Assembly: GCA_964395315.1 (NCBI GenBank)
Contig: CAYNBI010000022.1
Coordinates: 1-39,827, forward strand
Reading direction: 5' to 3'
DNA: 39,827 nt
Source of the DNA: CAVORB01 sp964395315
GTDB taxonomy: Bacteria > Pseudomonadota > Gammaproteobacteria > Chromatiales > Chromatiaceae
Positions 32,252-39,827 of this stretch are shown in pieces; within the stretch, counting starts at the first letter, position 1; each line of letters starts with the position of its first letter. The notes beneath the pieces are model-generated. The model worked only from the letters and a program-made list of their open reading frames with translations. It was not told the DNA's origin and did no database searches. The position numbers were made by a program, and so were the translations under genes.

Positions 32252-32275
32252 GGCCGGGGACTATCGCCGGCCTTT
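32252..32275 (+). terminator. short hairpin with TTT after the attachment-family gene
   Basis: GGCCGG (32252-32257), nine bases, CCGGCC (32267-32272), then TTT. It starts 8 bp after the stop at 32244. The T-run is short, so it is a weak terminator candidate. Confidence 0.4.
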
Positions 32276-32417
32276 CGCTAGAAGCCCGCTTCCCGGTTCC
32301 GGGGGGCGGGTCACGCGAGCAGGTCCACGCGCTCATCGGCGGGAACGCGAGCCGTGTTGAATACACCAGCCCCACCGCGGCCGATCATCCGCTCCCGGCC
32401 GCAAAGGAACCAATCCG

Positions 32418-34817
32418 ATGGAACCCTGCACCCCGGTCCGCCCCACCGAGCTCTACCATGCCTGTGATCTGTCGCCGATGGCGTTCGAGACCACGGCCAC
32501 CCTGGAGCCCCTAAACGCCAGCATCGGGCAGGAGCGGGCCGTCGAGGCGATCGATTTCGGCGTTGCCATGCCCCACGAAGGCTACAACCTCTATCTCATG
32601 GGCTCTGCCGGCCTCGGCAAACACCGGCTGATCGAAGGAATTCTCGATGAGCGCCGCCACGGCGCATCCGCGCCCGACGACTGGTGCTATGTCGCCGACT
32701 TCGACGACCCGCACCGGCCCGCCGCCCTGCGCCTGCCGCCGGGGCGGGGATCGCGGCTGCGCCGGGACATGCGGCAACTGGTGGAGGACCTGCTCAACGC
32801 CATCCCCGCCGCCTTCCAGAGCGAGGAATACAACCGCCGGGCGGAGGCGGTGCAGAAGGAATTCAAGGAGCGCGAGGACGAGGCCGCCGCGACAATCGGC
32901 CGCAAGGCCAAGGAGCGCGGCATCGCCCTCATCCACACCCCCACGGGCTACACCCTGGCCCCGGTCAAGGACGGCCATATTCTCACTCCTGAGGAATTCG
33001 GCCAGCTCCCGGAAGGAGAGAAGGAGCACCTCGGAAGGCTCATCGACGAGCTGCGGGAGGACCTCCAGAAGACACTCAGTCAGGTCCCCCTCTGGCAGCG
33101 CGAGTTGCATCGCCGCTTTAAGGAGCTGAACCGGGAGATCACCGAGAGCACGGTAAGGACGCTGATACAGGAGCTGGAGACGGACTACTCAGACCTGCCT
33201 CCAGTGCTGGACTACCTGGCAGCGGTGCGCCGCGACGTGATCGACAACGGAGAGCTCTTTCGCCAGGGCGACGGCGAGGAAGGCAAGGCCCCGAATCCCG
33301 ACGCACCGCCCTTCACCCGCTACCAGGTCAACCTGCTGGTGGACAACGCCGACCTGGACGGGGCGCCGGTGGTCTACGAGGACAACCCGACATACGTCAA
33401 TCTGGTGGGGCGCATCGAGCACATCGCCCGCATGGGCACCCTGGTGACCGACTTCACCCTCATCAAGTCGGGGGCGCTGCATCGGGCCAACGGCGGCTTC
33501 CTGGTCCTCGACGCGTTGCGCCTGCTCACCAACCCCTTCGCCTGGGATGCCCTGAAGCGGGTGCTGCGCTCGCGCGAGGTCCGCATCGAGTCCCTTGAAC
33601 GTCTGTTGAGCCTCGCCAGCACCACCTCCCTGGAGCCCGAGCCCATTCCGATCAGGCTCAAGGTGGTGCTGGTGGGAGAGCGTACGCTCTATTACCTGCT
33701 CAAGGCCTACGATCCGGACTTCGGCCAGCTGTTCAAGGTGGCCGCCGACCTCTCCGAGGACATGCCCCGCGCCCCCCAGCAGGATCACCTGTACGCCCGC
33801 CTGGTCGCCTCGTTGCAGCAGAAAAAGCGGCTGCTGCCCCTGACCAGACGCGCGGTGGAGTTGGTCATCGAACAGGCCGCGCGCAGGGCCGCAGACGGCG
33901 AGCGCCTGTCCATGCATCTGGGCGGTCTTTCGGACCTGCTGCAGGAGGCGGACTACCATGCCCGCGCGGCGCGTGCCGAGGCGATCGACCGCGCACACGT
34001 GGAGTCCACCCTACGCGCCCAGCACCACCGCCTCGACCAGCTGCGCGAGCGTCTCCAGGAGCAGATCCTGCGCGGCACCCTGCTGATCGACACCAAGGGG
34101 GTGCAGCTCGGCCAGATCAACGGCCTGTCGGTGATCGATCTCGGAGACTATGCCTTCGGAACCCCTACCCGCATCAGCGCCACGGCGCGACTCGGCAACG
34201 GCGAGGTGGTGGATATCCAACGCGAGGTCGACCAGGGCGGCCCGATCCACGCCAAGGGGGTGTTGATCCTCTCCTCCTACCTTGGCCGGCGCTACGCTCG
34301 GTTCCAGCCCCTGTGTCTATCCGCGAGCCTGGTATTCGAGCAGACCTACGGCATGGTAGAGGGGGACAGCGCCTCGGTGGCGGAGCTCTGCGCCCTGCTC
34401 TCCGCCATCGGCGACGTCCCGCTGCGGCAGTCGGTCGCGGTGACCGGCTCCGTCAACCAGCACGGTGAGATCCAGGCCATCGGCGGGGTGAACGAGAAGA
34501 TCGAGGGCTTTTTCGATATCTGCAACGCACGGGGCCTCACCGGCCACGAGGGGGTGATCATCCCCGCCGCCAACCGCAAGCACCTGATGCTGCGGCCCGA
34601 CGTCGTATCCGCCGCCGAGCAGGGTCGTTTCCACATCTGGGCCGTGAGCCACGTCGACCAGGCGATGGAACTGCTCACCGGCCAGCACGCGGGGCTGCCG
34701 GACCAGGAGGGAATCTACCCCACCGACAGCATCAACGGTCAGGTCCAGCAGCGGTTGGCGGAGTTCTTCGCCGTGCGTCAGCACCTGATCGGCCAAGGCC
34801 ATCAGATGGACGACTGA
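32418..34817 (+). CDS. Lon-type ATP-dependent protease (LonB-like, COG1067)
   Basis: A 799-residue AAA+ protease unlike canonical LonA: it lacks the LonA N-domain and starts with the substrate-binding/AAA_32 region. A Walker A-like GSAGLGKH lies at 62-69, and GGFLVLDALRLL near 360 looks like a Walker B element. The C-terminal Lon protease domain has catalytic Ser651 (EGDSASVAEL) and Lys694 (GGVNEKIEG), 43 residues apart as in Lon. Substrates are unknown. ATG at 32418 is preceded by AAAGGAACC. It is transcribed alone or with the attachment-family gene. Confidence 0.93.
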   Translation: MEPCTPVRPTELYHACDLSPMAFETTATLEPLNASIGQERAVEAIDFGVAMPHEGYNLYLMGSAGLGKHRLIEGILDERRHGASAPDDWCYVADFDDPHRPAALRLPPGRGSRLRRDMRQLVEDLLNAIPAAFQSEEYNRRAEAVQKEFKEREDEAAATIGRKAKERGIALIHTPTGYTLAPVKDGHILTPEEFGQLPEGEKEHLGRLIDELREDLQKTLSQVPLWQRELHRRFKELNREITESTVRTLIQELETDYSDLPPVLDYLAAVRRDVIDNGELFRQGDGEEGKAPNPDAPPFTRYQVNLLVDNADLDGAPVVYEDNPTYVNLVGRIEHIARMGTLVTDFTLIKSGALHRANGGFLVLDALRLLTNPFAWDALKRVLRSREVRIESLERLLSLASTTSLEPEPIPIRLKVVLVGERTLYYLLKAYDPDFGQLFKVAADLSEDMPRAPQQDHLYARLVASLQQKKRLLPLTRRAVELVIEQAARRAADGERLSMHLGGLSDLLQEADYHARAARAEAIDRAHVESTLRAQHHRLDQLRERLQEQILRGTLLIDTKGVQLGQINGLSVIDLGDYAFGTPTRISATARLGNGEVVDIQREVDQGGPIHAKGVLILSSYLGRRYARFQPLCLSASLVFEQTYGMVEGDSASVAELCALLSAIGDVPLRQSVAVTGSVNQHGEIQAIGGVNEKIEGFFDICNARGLTGHEGVIIPAANRKHLMLRPDVVSAAEQGRFHIWAVSHVDQAMELLTGQHAGLPDQEGIYPTDSINGQVQQRLAEFFAVRQHLIGQGHQMDD

Positions 34818-35142
34818 CCGGGGCGAGAAAGCGTTGCAGGATCGGCTCCAGGGCCTCGCCGGGTTCGCCGACCAGGGCCAGGCCGCCAAAACCGGCGGGG
34901 ACGACCAGACCCGCGAGTCCGCTGGGCGCAAACCGGAGCTGCCGTTGTGCGACCGTTCCCGGCAGAAGCGGCAGGGTCACCACGCCGTGCCTACCCGGCA
35001 CCACCAGATGGATGCCCGGGCGCGGACCGATCAGACAGCGCCCGCCATAGGTCACCGGCCCGAGCCGTGAGTCCGCCTCGTTGTCCAGCCTGCGCAACAG
35101 GGCCTGCACCCGGCGCCACGGCCTGCGCGTTGGTCGCCACAT
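34732..35142 (-). CDS. possible hypothetical protein overlapping the 3' end of the Lon-type gene
   Basis: A 136-residue frame on the minus strand. For about 115 codons it shows strongly GC-rich third positions and a sensible hydrophobic/charged pattern (GGRCLIGPRPGIHLVVPGRHGVVTLPLLPG, then GLAGLVVPAGFGGLALVGEPGEALEPILQRFL). AGGA lies 5 bp before the ATG. The last 29 codons overlap the protease gene antisense and look degenerate. I recognise no family. It would otherwise leave a 490-bp gap between the protease and sthA genes. Confidence 0.45.
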   Translation of the reverse strand: MWRPTRRPWRRVQALLRRLDNEADSRLGPVTYGGRCLIGPRPGIHLVVPGRHGVVTLPLLPGTVAQRQLRFAPSGLAGLVVPAGFGGLALVGEPGEALEPILQRFLAPVSRPSDGLGRSGADARRRTPPTAAGPDR

Positions 35143-35307
35143 GGCGATCCTGCATCTCCGTCCGACCGGTTACCCATGGGTCAAAGGACCGCCGTGAGGC
35201 ACCCTTCGTGACAAGGCGTCGGCGGGATGTCGCCGATCGGGTTGTGATACGCTCACCGCTACTGGTAACGGCGATGCCGCACCGCAGCATCTCGGCGGAA
35301 TCACTGG

Positions 35308-36705
35308 ATGAAGGAACGCGCGTTCGACACCATCGTCATCGGCACCGGGCCCGCGGGCGAAGGGGCGGCGATGAAGCTCGCCAAGACCGGGCAGCAGATC
35401 GCCGTAATCGAGGCCCACGACCAGGTAGGGGGCGGCTGCACCCACTGGGGGACCATCCCCAGCAAGGCCCTGCGCCATTCCATCCAGATGCTCGCCGACT
35501 ACCGCCGCAGTCCCCTGTTTCACCGCACCAAGGACCAGGTCGAGGTGGAGTTTCCGGACCTGCTCAAGGCCGCCGACTCTGTCATCGACAAGCAGGTGCG
35601 CACCCGCTACCGCTACTACCAGCGCAACCGGGTCGAGGTCCTCTTCGGGCGCGCCCGCTTCGTCGATCCCCATCACGTGGAGGTGCTGCGAGCGGACGGC
35701 GTCGCCGATCTGCTGCGGGCCGAGCACTTCGTGATCGCCACCGGCTCACGGCCCTATCACCCGCCCGACCTGGATTTCTCCCACCCCCGCATCCTCGACA
35801 GCGACTCGGTGCTCGGATTGAGCCATACCCCGCGCTCCGTCACGATCTATGGGGCGGGCGTCATCGGCTGCGAGTATGCGTCCGTGTTCACGACCATGGA
35901 CGTCAAGGTCAACCTGGTGAACACACGCGACCGTCTGCTGTCCTTCCTCGACGACGAGATCACCGACGCCCTGAGCTACCATCTGCGCCAGTTGGGCGTG
36001 GTGATCCGTCACGACGAGGAGTACGAGCGGGTCGATGCGGACGGCGACGGTGTCGTGCTGCACTGCAAGTCGGGAAAGAAGTTCAAGACCGACGTGCTGC
36101 TGTGGGCCAACGGACGCAGCGGAAACACCCAGGACATGGGCCTGGAGGACATCGGCCTGAAGCCAAACCGACGGGGCCAGATTGATGTCAATGAGAGCTA
36201 CCAGACCTCGTTGCCGCACATCTACGCGGTCGGGGATGTCGCCGGTCCCCCGGCGCTCGCCAGCGCTAGCTACGACCAGGGACGCTTTGTCGGCGCCCAC
36301 ATCGCGCACGGCGAGTGCGACTGGTCTCTGATCGAGGAGTTCCCGACCGGCATCTACACAGTGCCGGAAATCAGCTCCCTCGGCCGCACCGAGCGCGAGC
36401 TCACCGCCCGCCAGGTTCCCTACGAGATAGCCCACGCCCCGTTCAAGATCATCGCCCGCGCCCAGATCACGGGACACACCGTGGGCATGCTCAAGATCCT
36501 ATTCCACCGCGAGACGCTGGAGATCCTCGGGCTGCACTGCTTCGGGGAGCAGGCCTCAGAGATCATCCACATCGGCCAGGCCATCATGTCCCAGAAGGGG
36601 GCGGCAAACACCCTGCAGTACTTCGCCGAGACCACCTTCAATTACCCCACCATGGCCGAGGCGTACCGGGTGGCGGCCCTGAACGGACTCAACAGGCTGT
36701 TCTGA
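35308..36705 (+). CDS. sthA: soluble pyridine nucleotide transhydrogenase
   Basis: A 465-residue FAD flavoprotein (E. coli SthA is 466) that exchanges reducing equivalents between NADPH and NAD+. The FAD-binding motif IGTGPAGEGAAMKLAK is at the N-terminus. The redox-site region reads GGGCTHWGTIPSKALRH, lacking the second Cys of the disulfide, as is diagnostic for SthA against lipoamide dehydrogenases. The NAD-binding YGAGVIGCEYASVF and the dimer-interface FNYPTMAEAYRVAALNGLNRLF are intact. ATG at 35308 follows GGCGGA. It is a single-gene unit facing the PilZ gene. Confidence 0.96.
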   Translation: MKERAFDTIVIGTGPAGEGAAMKLAKTGQQIAVIEAHDQVGGGCTHWGTIPSKALRHSIQMLADYRRSPLFHRTKDQVEVEFPDLLKAADSVIDKQVRTRYRYYQRNRVEVLFGRARFVDPHHVEVLRADGVADLLRAEHFVIATGSRPYHPPDLDFSHPRILDSDSVLGLSHTPRSVTIYGAGVIGCEYASVFTTMDVKVNLVNTRDRLLSFLDDEITDALSYHLRQLGVVIRHDEEYERVDADGDGVVLHCKSGKKFKTDVLLWANGRSGNTQDMGLEDIGLKPNRRGQIDVNESYQTSLPHIYAVGDVAGPPALASASYDQGRFVGAHIAHGECDWSLIEEFPTGIYTVPEISSLGRTERELTARQVPYEIAHAPFKIIARAQITGHTVGMLKILFHRETLEILGLHCFGEQASEIIHIGQAIMSQKGAANTLQYFAETTFNYPTMAEAYRVAALNGLNRLF

Positions 36706-36813
36706 GGTACGCGGGAGAAGACCGCCCGTTACCCTGTGGCCGCGCTGATTTAAGGCGCGCAGAAGACAAACGCGTCCAGCAAGACCTGGGCAGGGGCCGC
36801 CCACGATGGCGGC

Positions 36814-36843
36814 GGAGCCGGCCGGTGCCGCGCGCTCGGCTCC
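36814..36843. terminator. GC-rich hairpin between convergent sthA and PilZ genes
   Basis: GGAGCCG (36814-36820), 16 bases, CGGCTCC (36837-36843), between the convergent stops at 36705 and 36851. No T-run is present on either strand, so it is only a weak terminator candidate. Confidence 0.35.
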
Positions 36844-36850
36844 GGCTGGT

Positions 36851-39250
36851 TCAGGGAACCATGTAGCGCAGCTCGTTGAAATTCGCCGTGATATCGACGA
36901 CGTCGCCGACCGCGACCAGCCCCTCGTAGTCCTGCCGCAGCTTCGCCGCGTGCCGCTTCGAGTATGTCTCCAGACGATCGACCGCGAGCGCCAGCTCTGG
37001 GGCCGAGGGAACGCGAGGCGGCAACATGACGATCCGGATGATGCGGACATCCTTGCCTAGGGCATAGTCCAGAAATGCGCCTCGCTCGAGCCGGCCGCGA
37101 AACTCGTAGTCGGCCAACGCGGTGATCTTGTACCTAGCCTGGTTCGGGACGCGCTCCTTGACCAGGAAGACGTCCATCTCCGCGCGCCCGCACTGCTCCA
37201 TCTGCTGCCACAGACGGGCGGTGCGCGCCGGTGAGGTGATGGCGGAGAAATCGAACTTCCCATCCGCGGTCTCGAAAAAGGACGCGAGAGGACCAGGTTT
37301 CTGATTTAGGCCGACCTTCGCCGACGGGGATTCGCTCCCTTTCGCCCGGAAATAGAGCACAGGCAACGCGGTCGCGGCCTCCACGAAGAAGGACGAGTAC
37401 ATCCGCGAAGCAGCCGCTTGGAGGGAATGCGACCGCTCGACGCGCAACGTCGATTGCTGTTTTTCGAGAAAGATCGAGAGAGCACGGATGAATCCACGCT
37501 GCCGGTCGGGCTCCTGCAGCCGCAGCCGCACCAGCGTCTCGTCGCCTGGCTCCGTGGTGGCGACGCTGTAAGGCACCCGCTCGAAGCTCCCGCGCAGGCG
37601 AGCCAACAGCCCCGCATTCTCCGTCAGGCCTGACAAGGTGACACGCACCAGGACACCGGGCGCAACCCGCGGCGCATCGTCCGGAAGGAATATCGACATG
37701 CCGGTGAGAGAGATATCTCCGGTCAGCGCCTGGACGCTCCTGCCCTGCATCTCCACGATCACGTGAACCTGCAGCAGGTAACGCTCTTTCGACCTGGTTC
37801 TCTCGACGAAGTCGATCGGAAGCAACTCGGGTTTGCCCCCTCGCCGCTTCTCGGGCTCGTCTGCGTCTCGGTGGGGCGCCGCAGGTGTTGCCGACTCGTA
37901 GGGTCGCAGATTCCAGCCGCGAACCTCAGCTGTGAAATCCATCAGGGCACCGAGCGCGATGAGGCTGCTGCTATCGCGCAGCAACTGCTCCGCATCCTCG
38001 GGTGACACCGCCGCCAGAGGTTCGAGCTCCCGCACCAGACGATGGCTGTCGGGTCTGCGCACCCTGCGCGCCACCACCTTGAAGGCGCGGAAACCGTCCT
38101 CGTTGCGATGCTTCGCCAGACTGGCGTACCAGTCGGCATCCGTTCTGCACGACAGGTCCATGAGGGTGCGGAGCTCGCGACCGTCAGGGGAGCGCCATAC
38201 CGCGAGCATCGCCGCAACCTGCCCGTCCACATTCGCCATCTTCATGAAATGGCGCAGATGCCTGCGTCCGATGGTCTCGGCCAGACGGTTTTCGCCTGTC
38301 GCGGTATTGAAGGCCGAGAGGGATTGCTCGTTCACGCCATTGTAGAAAATCGCCTTGATCCGTACCCCGCGCATGCCGTCGCGGGCGAGGAAGAAGGGAA
38401 TCGACGCCGCCGAGTGCATGTAGTGGCGCTCGGCCAAGAGGGACTCGGCGGTCAGCGAGGCGTCTTCCGCATCAATCAGCAGTTTGCCTTCGCCGTTGTC
38501 CTCCTGCAGCGCGCCGAGACCGCGCAGGAAATCCGCCAGCGGGTTAGCGCTTCCCTCCTCGCAGCGAAGCGCGAAGAAGAAATCGTTGAGCTTGCGCACG
38601 ATACGCACCACCCGGTACGTAACCAGCTGGTCCTTCAACTCCGGGATGTCCGGAAACTTGATCTTGACGACGTCGTCGGCCTGGTAACCACCAGGCGAGG
38701 TTGTCCGTACCCTCAGCCCCGTCTCCGAAATGTCGCGGGTACGGCCTGTCAGGAGCTGCCCTTCGCCGATGATGACGACGCGTGTCGTGTACTTGATGCG
38801 GTCGTTGCGCCGTTTCTCGAAATAGCCAAGCGAAAAGATATCGTGCAGCTGGTGCACCGCACCCTCGTCTGCACTCAGCTTGGCCCGCAAGCTCGGGGGA
38901 AGTGCGTCGGTGCCAGCGGGCAGGCGTTTCGGGTCTTGATCCGCTTTCAACTTCGCGGCGTCGAGGACAGCCTCGTAGCAGCCGACGGTGACCACGCCCC
39001 CATCCCGCCGCACACCCTCAACGAAGATCTTGCGCGACTCCCCATCCAGCCAGTAGATGCGGCGCCGATAGCGGTATCGCCGACAGGGCTCAGAGACGTA
39101 CTGGCGCAAGTCCACGTCGTGCATCCATTCCTGGCGCAGGCGCAGCGCCTCGGCCCGTGCGACAAACGCCTCGTCGCGGGAGAGGCCTTCTGACAATTCG
39201 GACTCAAGCGCGGAATCAGCAGTTAGGTCAGTAGCCGCTTGATTGAGCAT
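36851..39250 (-). CDS. large protein with two PilZ (c-di-GMP-binding) domains
   Basis: A 799-residue cytoplasmic protein without membrane segments. The first PilZ domain has RRNDR at 147-151 and DISETG at 173-178; the second has RSKER at 486-490 and DISLTG at 512-517. Both match the c-di-GMP-binding RxxxR and D/NxSxxG motifs. The regions between and after them (about 260-460 and 590-799) are not recognised. The protein may be a c-di-GMP effector controlling motility, pili or surface polysaccharide; none of these is shown. ATG at 39250 has GGGAG 6 bp upstream; the frame runs 66 codons further without support. Confidence 0.85.
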   Translation of the reverse strand: MLNQAATDLTADSALESELSEGLSRDEAFVARAEALRLRQEWMHDVDLRQYVSEPCRRYRYRRRIYWLDGESRKIFVEGVRRDGGVVTVGCYEAVLDAAKLKADQDPKRLPAGTDALPPSLRAKLSADEGAVHQLHDIFSLGYFEKRRNDRIKYTTRVVIIGEGQLLTGRTRDISETGLRVRTTSPGGYQADDVVKIKFPDIPELKDQLVTYRVVRIVRKLNDFFFALRCEEGSANPLADFLRGLGALQEDNGEGKLLIDAEDASLTAESLLAERHYMHSAASIPFFLARDGMRGVRIKAIFYNGVNEQSLSAFNTATGENRLAETIGRRHLRHFMKMANVDGQVAAMLAVWRSPDGRELRTLMDLSCRTDADWYASLAKHRNEDGFRAFKVVARRVRRPDSHRLVRELEPLAAVSPEDAEQLLRDSSSLIALGALMDFTAEVRGWNLRPYESATPAAPHRDADEPEKRRGGKPELLPIDFVERTRSKERYLLQVHVIVEMQGRSVQALTGDISLTGMSIFLPDDAPRVAPGVLVRVTLSGLTENAGLLARLRGSFERVPYSVATTEPGDETLVRLRLQEPDRQRGFIRALSIFLEKQQSTLRVERSHSLQAAASRMYSSFFVEAATALPVLYFRAKGSESPSAKVGLNQKPGPLASFFETADGKFDFSAITSPARTARLWQQMEQCGRAEMDVFLVKERVPNQARYKITALADYEFRGRLERGAFLDYALGKDVRIIRIVMLPPRVPSAPELALAVDRLETYSKRHAAKLRQDYEGLVAVGDVVDITANFNELRYMVP

Positions 39251-39494
39251 CTTTTTCTCCCTCGCCACTCTTATCCTCATCAGCGAAATCAGGCGCCGGG
39301 AGGGGCACAAACCCTCATTGCGGACCTTGCGTCGCCGCCTTCCCGATCCCCGTCGTTCACTCGTTTTCGGCAGACAGCGCACCGCGCCCTTCGGTACCTC
39401 TGCTCGATCGGGCGCGTGCGCACACTGCCTACGACGTGAAGGAAGCAACGCTCGTACCGGAAGCGTTCATGCAGCCCGGTCATGAGAGCGAACT

Positions 39495-39510
39495 GTGAGT
39501 TGGTTCTCAC
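39495..39510. promoter_or_regulatory. GTGAG-N6-CTCAC palindrome
   Basis: GTGAG (39495-39499), TTGGTT, CTCAC (39506-39510): a perfect 5+5 inverted repeat resembling a CRP half-site pair (TGTGAG on the left). It lies 31 bp, centre to centre, from the next site and about 250 bp upstream of the PilZ gene start. Confidence 0.45.
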
Positions 39511-39525
39511 CGCGTAAACAGAGCC

Positions 39526-39541
39526 TGTGAGCGGTTTCACA
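39526..39541. promoter_or_regulatory. CRP/Vfr-type consensus site upstream of the PilZ gene
   Basis: TGTGA (39526-39530), GCGGTT, TCACA (39537-39541) is a perfect CRP consensus core. It lies about 283 bp before the PilZ ATG on the minus strand. It could instead serve a gene beyond the right edge of the window. Confidence 0.6.
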
Positions 39542-39827
39542 ACTCGCGCCGAAACCGGCAGGCAGCGGCGGCGACGTTACGCGAGGGTCTTGCACGCGGG
39601 AAGCAAACGGCGCGAACCACCGTCGCTCTTGGCCGACAGTTCTCGTTCCTTACCGCTGGCGCGAGGACATGCCGGTCGCAACAGTTACCGCTCGCCTGTG
39701 GACAGGGCGCATGCCAGTTGAAGGATTAGCGGACCGCGCGGGATCGCGGAAACGTGAACACCTTCACACCCCCACTCGCGCTTTCATGCAACAGTTTGGC
39801 CGCCACCATGCCACCTGTTTCAGAGAG
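39542..39827. other. right-end region without recognised genes
   Basis: No supported gene is seen. A small palindrome GTGAA-CACC-TTCAC lies at 39754-39767. The stretch may be the upstream region of a gene outside the window. Confidence 0.4.

Noticed and set aside
39289..39540. An 83-codon minus-strand frame upstream of the PilZ gene
   Set aside because: It overlaps the CRP-like palindromes, is unusually rich in Arg and Cys and has no ribosome-binding site.

Overview
The window is high-GC chromosomal DNA with gammaproteobacterial character. The signs are lexA-imuA-imuB-dnaE2, sthA, a DUF1841 gene, a Spy-like/RstA-RstB-like operon, and perfect E. coli-type CRP sites. A complete heme d1 nitrite reductase locus and several c-type cytochromes point to a facultative denitrifier. 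Relatives of the purple-sulfur/sulfur-oxidising Gammaproteobacteria would fit, but that placement is inference. No rRNA, tRNA, CRISPR array, prophage or insertion sequence was recognised.

Layout. (1) 133-3417, all minus strand: cbpM-cbpA co-chaperone pair, a stand-alone cyclic-nucleotide-binding protein, a TauE/SafE permease and a small secreted phospholipase A2-like protein. (2) 3573-14534: a diheme cytochrome and the nir operon nirS-nirE-nirC-nirF-nirD-nirL-fused nirD/L-type gene-nirJ-cytochrome c'-like gene-nirN. Both transcription units are preceded by a perfect FNR/DNR-type palindrome (TTGAC-N4-GTCAA). Most nir genes overlap by 4 bp. (3) 14528-17811, minus strand: a Spy/CpxP-like periplasmic protein, an OmpR-type response regulator and a histidine kinase, with an exact E. 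coli RstA-box match upstream, and a DoxX membrane protein. (4) 17948-23804, minus strand: the SOS mutagenesis operon lexA-imuA-imuB-dnaE2, with a direct-repeat GTTC-N7-GTTC operator at the lexA promoter.

(5) 23805-25835 is an unusual gene-poor stretch. It holds an AT-rich island with a back-to-back pair of perfect DnaA boxes, a 22-bp perfect CRP-type palindrome, a 72-residue orphan gene, a strong hairpin terminator, and a small secreted repeat protein with a sigma-54-like promoter and candidate enhancer repeats. (6) 25835-28569: an orphan gene, a DUF364 protein, endonuclease III and a DUF1841 protein. (7) 28886-31547: a four-gene MNIO RiPP operon of the HvfABC/bufferin type: a Cys-rich precursor with six EGxCG motifs, a DUF692 enzyme, a DUF2063 partner and a DoxX protein. 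(8) 31810-36705: a host-attachment-family protein, a Lon-type protease, a possible antisense-overlapping orphan and the soluble transhydrogenase SthA. (9) 36851-39250, minus strand: a large protein with two PilZ domains, preceded by two CRP-like palindromes 31 bp apart.

How the parts work together. NirS reduces nitrite to NO in the periplasm. NirE, the NirD/L-type subunits, NirJ, NirF, NirN and NirC supply its heme d1. The RstA/B-like/Spy module probably senses envelope stress. The RiPP operon probably makes a secreted metal(copper)-binding modified peptide. LexA controls an error-prone polymerase cassette. Starts were chosen by ribosome-binding site, overlap and family length, so several are shorter than the longest open frame.
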